The notes under the pieces: generated by a model
Told to the model about the DNA's origin: nothing
Seen by the model: the letters and a program-made list of their open reading frames with translations, nothing else
Databases searched by the model: none
Part shown: positions 5,748-6,741 of the stretch, one piece after another
Numbering within the stretch: the first letter of the stretch is position 1
Layout of the letters: every line of letters starts with the position of its first letter
Program-made: the position numbers and the translations under genes
DNA from: Eubacteriales Family XIII. Incertae Sedis bacterium
GTDB taxonomy: Bacteria; Bacillota; Clostridia; Peptostreptococcales; Anaerovoracaceae
Direction of reading: 5' to 3'
Length of the DNA stretch: 6,741 nt
Assembly: GCA_031287295.1 (NCBI GenBank)
Contig: JAITTH010000134.1
Coordinates: 1 to 6,741 of the forward strand

Positions 5748-6704
5748 ATGGAAAACCGAGTGCTCGGAAAGAGCGGAATTGTTGTCTCACGCTTCGGCAT
5801 GGGTGTCCTGCCGATCGGCAAAAGTCATATGAATCTTGACCTCGATGCGGGGCAGGCGATCATTCGTTATGCCTTGGAAAGAGGGATTACGTTTTTTGAT
5901 ACGGCAGAGTATTACGAAACGTACCCTTACATTCGTGCGGCATTGAAGGATTCGAAGACAGAACCGATCCTATGTTCAAAGTCTTTGGCCCGGGACTATA
6001 ACAGTATGGCACGTTCCATCGATGAAATGCGAGCCTATTTTGATCGTGACGTCCTAGACATCTTTCTTTTGCATGAAGTGCGAGAATTCCCGGATTTTGA
6101 AGATCGTAGTGGTGCTTGGCGCTGCCTTTGCGATGCAAAAGCAAAAGGCATTGTGCGTGCAATCGGTCTCTCAACACATCATGTCGATGTCGCTCGGCTG
6201 AATGCGGATCTTCCCGAATCTGATGTGTTATTTACGCTCATCAACAAAGACGGACTCGGCATCCGTGATGGGAAAAATGCCGGCACACGAGAAGCCATGG
6301 AAGAGGCGATTCGGCAAAACAGCGATGTGGGCAAAGGTGTCTATGCCATGAAGGTTTTTGGCGGTGGCAACCTTGTCAAAGACTATTCGGAAGCGCTGGA
6401 TTACGTATCCCACCTTCCCGGGATCGATGCCATTATGGTGGGTCTGGGAAGCATTCCAGAAGCAGATGCACTCGTCGCCTATGCAAATGGGCAATTGTCT
6501 CCTGAATACAAGGTGAATCTATCAAACAAAAAAATACGCATCGTTGAATGCGATTGTGAGGGCTGTGGTTCCTGCATGCCACGTTGTCCCAACAAAGCCA
6601 TTTCCATCGGACAAAATAAATGCGCACAGATCAACTATGATGTATGCATCACTTGCGGATACTGCGCGCCGATCTGCCCTGTTCGGGCAATCGTATTGTT
6701 TTAG
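5748..6704 (+). CDS. Aldo/keto reductase with C-terminal double [4Fe-4S] ferredoxin motifs
   Basis: A 318-residue predicted oxidoreductase of the aldo/keto reductase superfamily, expected to reduce or oxidise a carbonyl with NAD(P)H. The N-terminus (ENRVLGKSGIVVSRFGMGV) is characteristic of the barrel start. The catalytic tetrad is visible as D51 and Y56 in FFDTAEYY, K78 in ILCSKS and H109 in FLLHEV. GLSTHH (140-145) and VGLGS (231-235) fit later barrel strands. The C-terminus carries two cluster motifs, C270-x2-C273-x2-C276-x3-C280-P and C300-x2-C303-x2-C306-x3-C310-P, which should bind two [4Fe-4S] clusters, so electron exchange with ferredoxin or a flavoprotein is plausible. Such fusions are known in anaerobes, but their substrates are mostly undefined. 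The ATG at 5748 fits the family N-terminus, yet the only SD-like bases (GTGGA) are too close. It is transcribed divergently from the LuxR-type gene. The family is secure; the substrate is unknown. Confidence 0.95.
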   Translation: MENRVLGKSGIVVSRFGMGVLPIGKSHMNLDLDAGQAIIRYALERGITFFDTAEYYETYPYIRAALKDSKTEPILCSKSLARDYNSMARSIDEMRAYFDRDVLDIFLLHEVREFPDFEDRSGAWRCLCDAKAKGIVRAIGLSTHHVDVARLNADLPESDVLFTLINKDGLGIRDGKNAGTREAMEEAIRQNSDVGKGVYAMKVFGGGNLVKDYSEALDYVSHLPGIDAIMVGLGSIPEADALVAYANGQLSPEYKVNLSNKKIRIVECDCEGCGSCMPRCPNKAISIGQNKCAQINYDVCITCGYCAPICPVRAIVLF

Positions 6705-6741
6705 AGAGATTCTTTAGAAAAAGCTTCCCAAATCGTAATTT

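Noticed and set aside
6705..6741. Possible terminator after the aldo/keto reductase.
   Set aside because: Only 37 bases remain and I see no convincing hairpin followed by a T-run; any terminator would lie beyond the edge.

Overview
The window looks like chromosomal DNA from an anaerobic, low-to-moderate GC Firmicute, most likely of the class Clostridia. The evidence is the alanyl-tRNA synthetase, which has the INSGMAPLKPYF block and a four-cysteine insertion typical of clostridial AlaRS; the aldo/keto reductase with a ferredoxin-type [4Fe-4S] tail; the CoA-acylating aldehyde dehydrogenase; and A-rich intergenic DNA with strong Shine-Dalgarno sequences. I cannot name a genus.

Layout. Four genes lie on the minus strand and read right to left: a LuxR-type regulator (5634-4858), a CoA-acylating aldehyde dehydrogenase (4738-3365), a membrane-bound hybrid sensor histidine kinase (3104-1062) and the first 337 codons of alaS (1011 to the left edge, cut). 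One gene reads rightwards on the plus strand: an aldo/keto reductase fused to two [4Fe-4S] cluster motifs (5748-6704). The regulator and the reductase diverge from a 113-bp AT-rich spacer containing repeated CAAATT-type elements. A perfect 12-bp hairpin (13 bp counting one outer T-A pair) separates the dehydrogenase from the kinase. The kinase has its own extended -10 promoter and about 115 nt of leader. Only 50 bp separate the kinase from alaS, so these two may be partly co-transcribed.

How the genes may work together. The regulator, dehydrogenase and reductase could form a small redox module: the dehydrogenase interconverts an acyl-CoA and its aldehyde, the reductase handles a carbonyl using NAD(P)H with a possible ferredoxin link, and the regulator sits between them. 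This is inference from adjacency; the substrate is not visible in the sequence. The kinase has no partner response regulator in the window and probably signals elsewhere.

Points most worth checking. (1) The kinase gene is bracketed by near-identical 20-bp direct repeats (18/20), as if it were a cassette inserted upstream of alaS. (2) The reductase appears to be expressed from a nearly leaderless mRNA, since an extended -10 box ends 8 nt before its ATG and there is no usable Shine-Dalgarno. (3) A hairpin plus T-run sits between the dehydrogenase promoter and its ribosome binding site and could be an attenuator. I saw no CRISPR array, insertion sequence, tRNA or rRNA, and no clear evidence of a wholly new multi-gene system.
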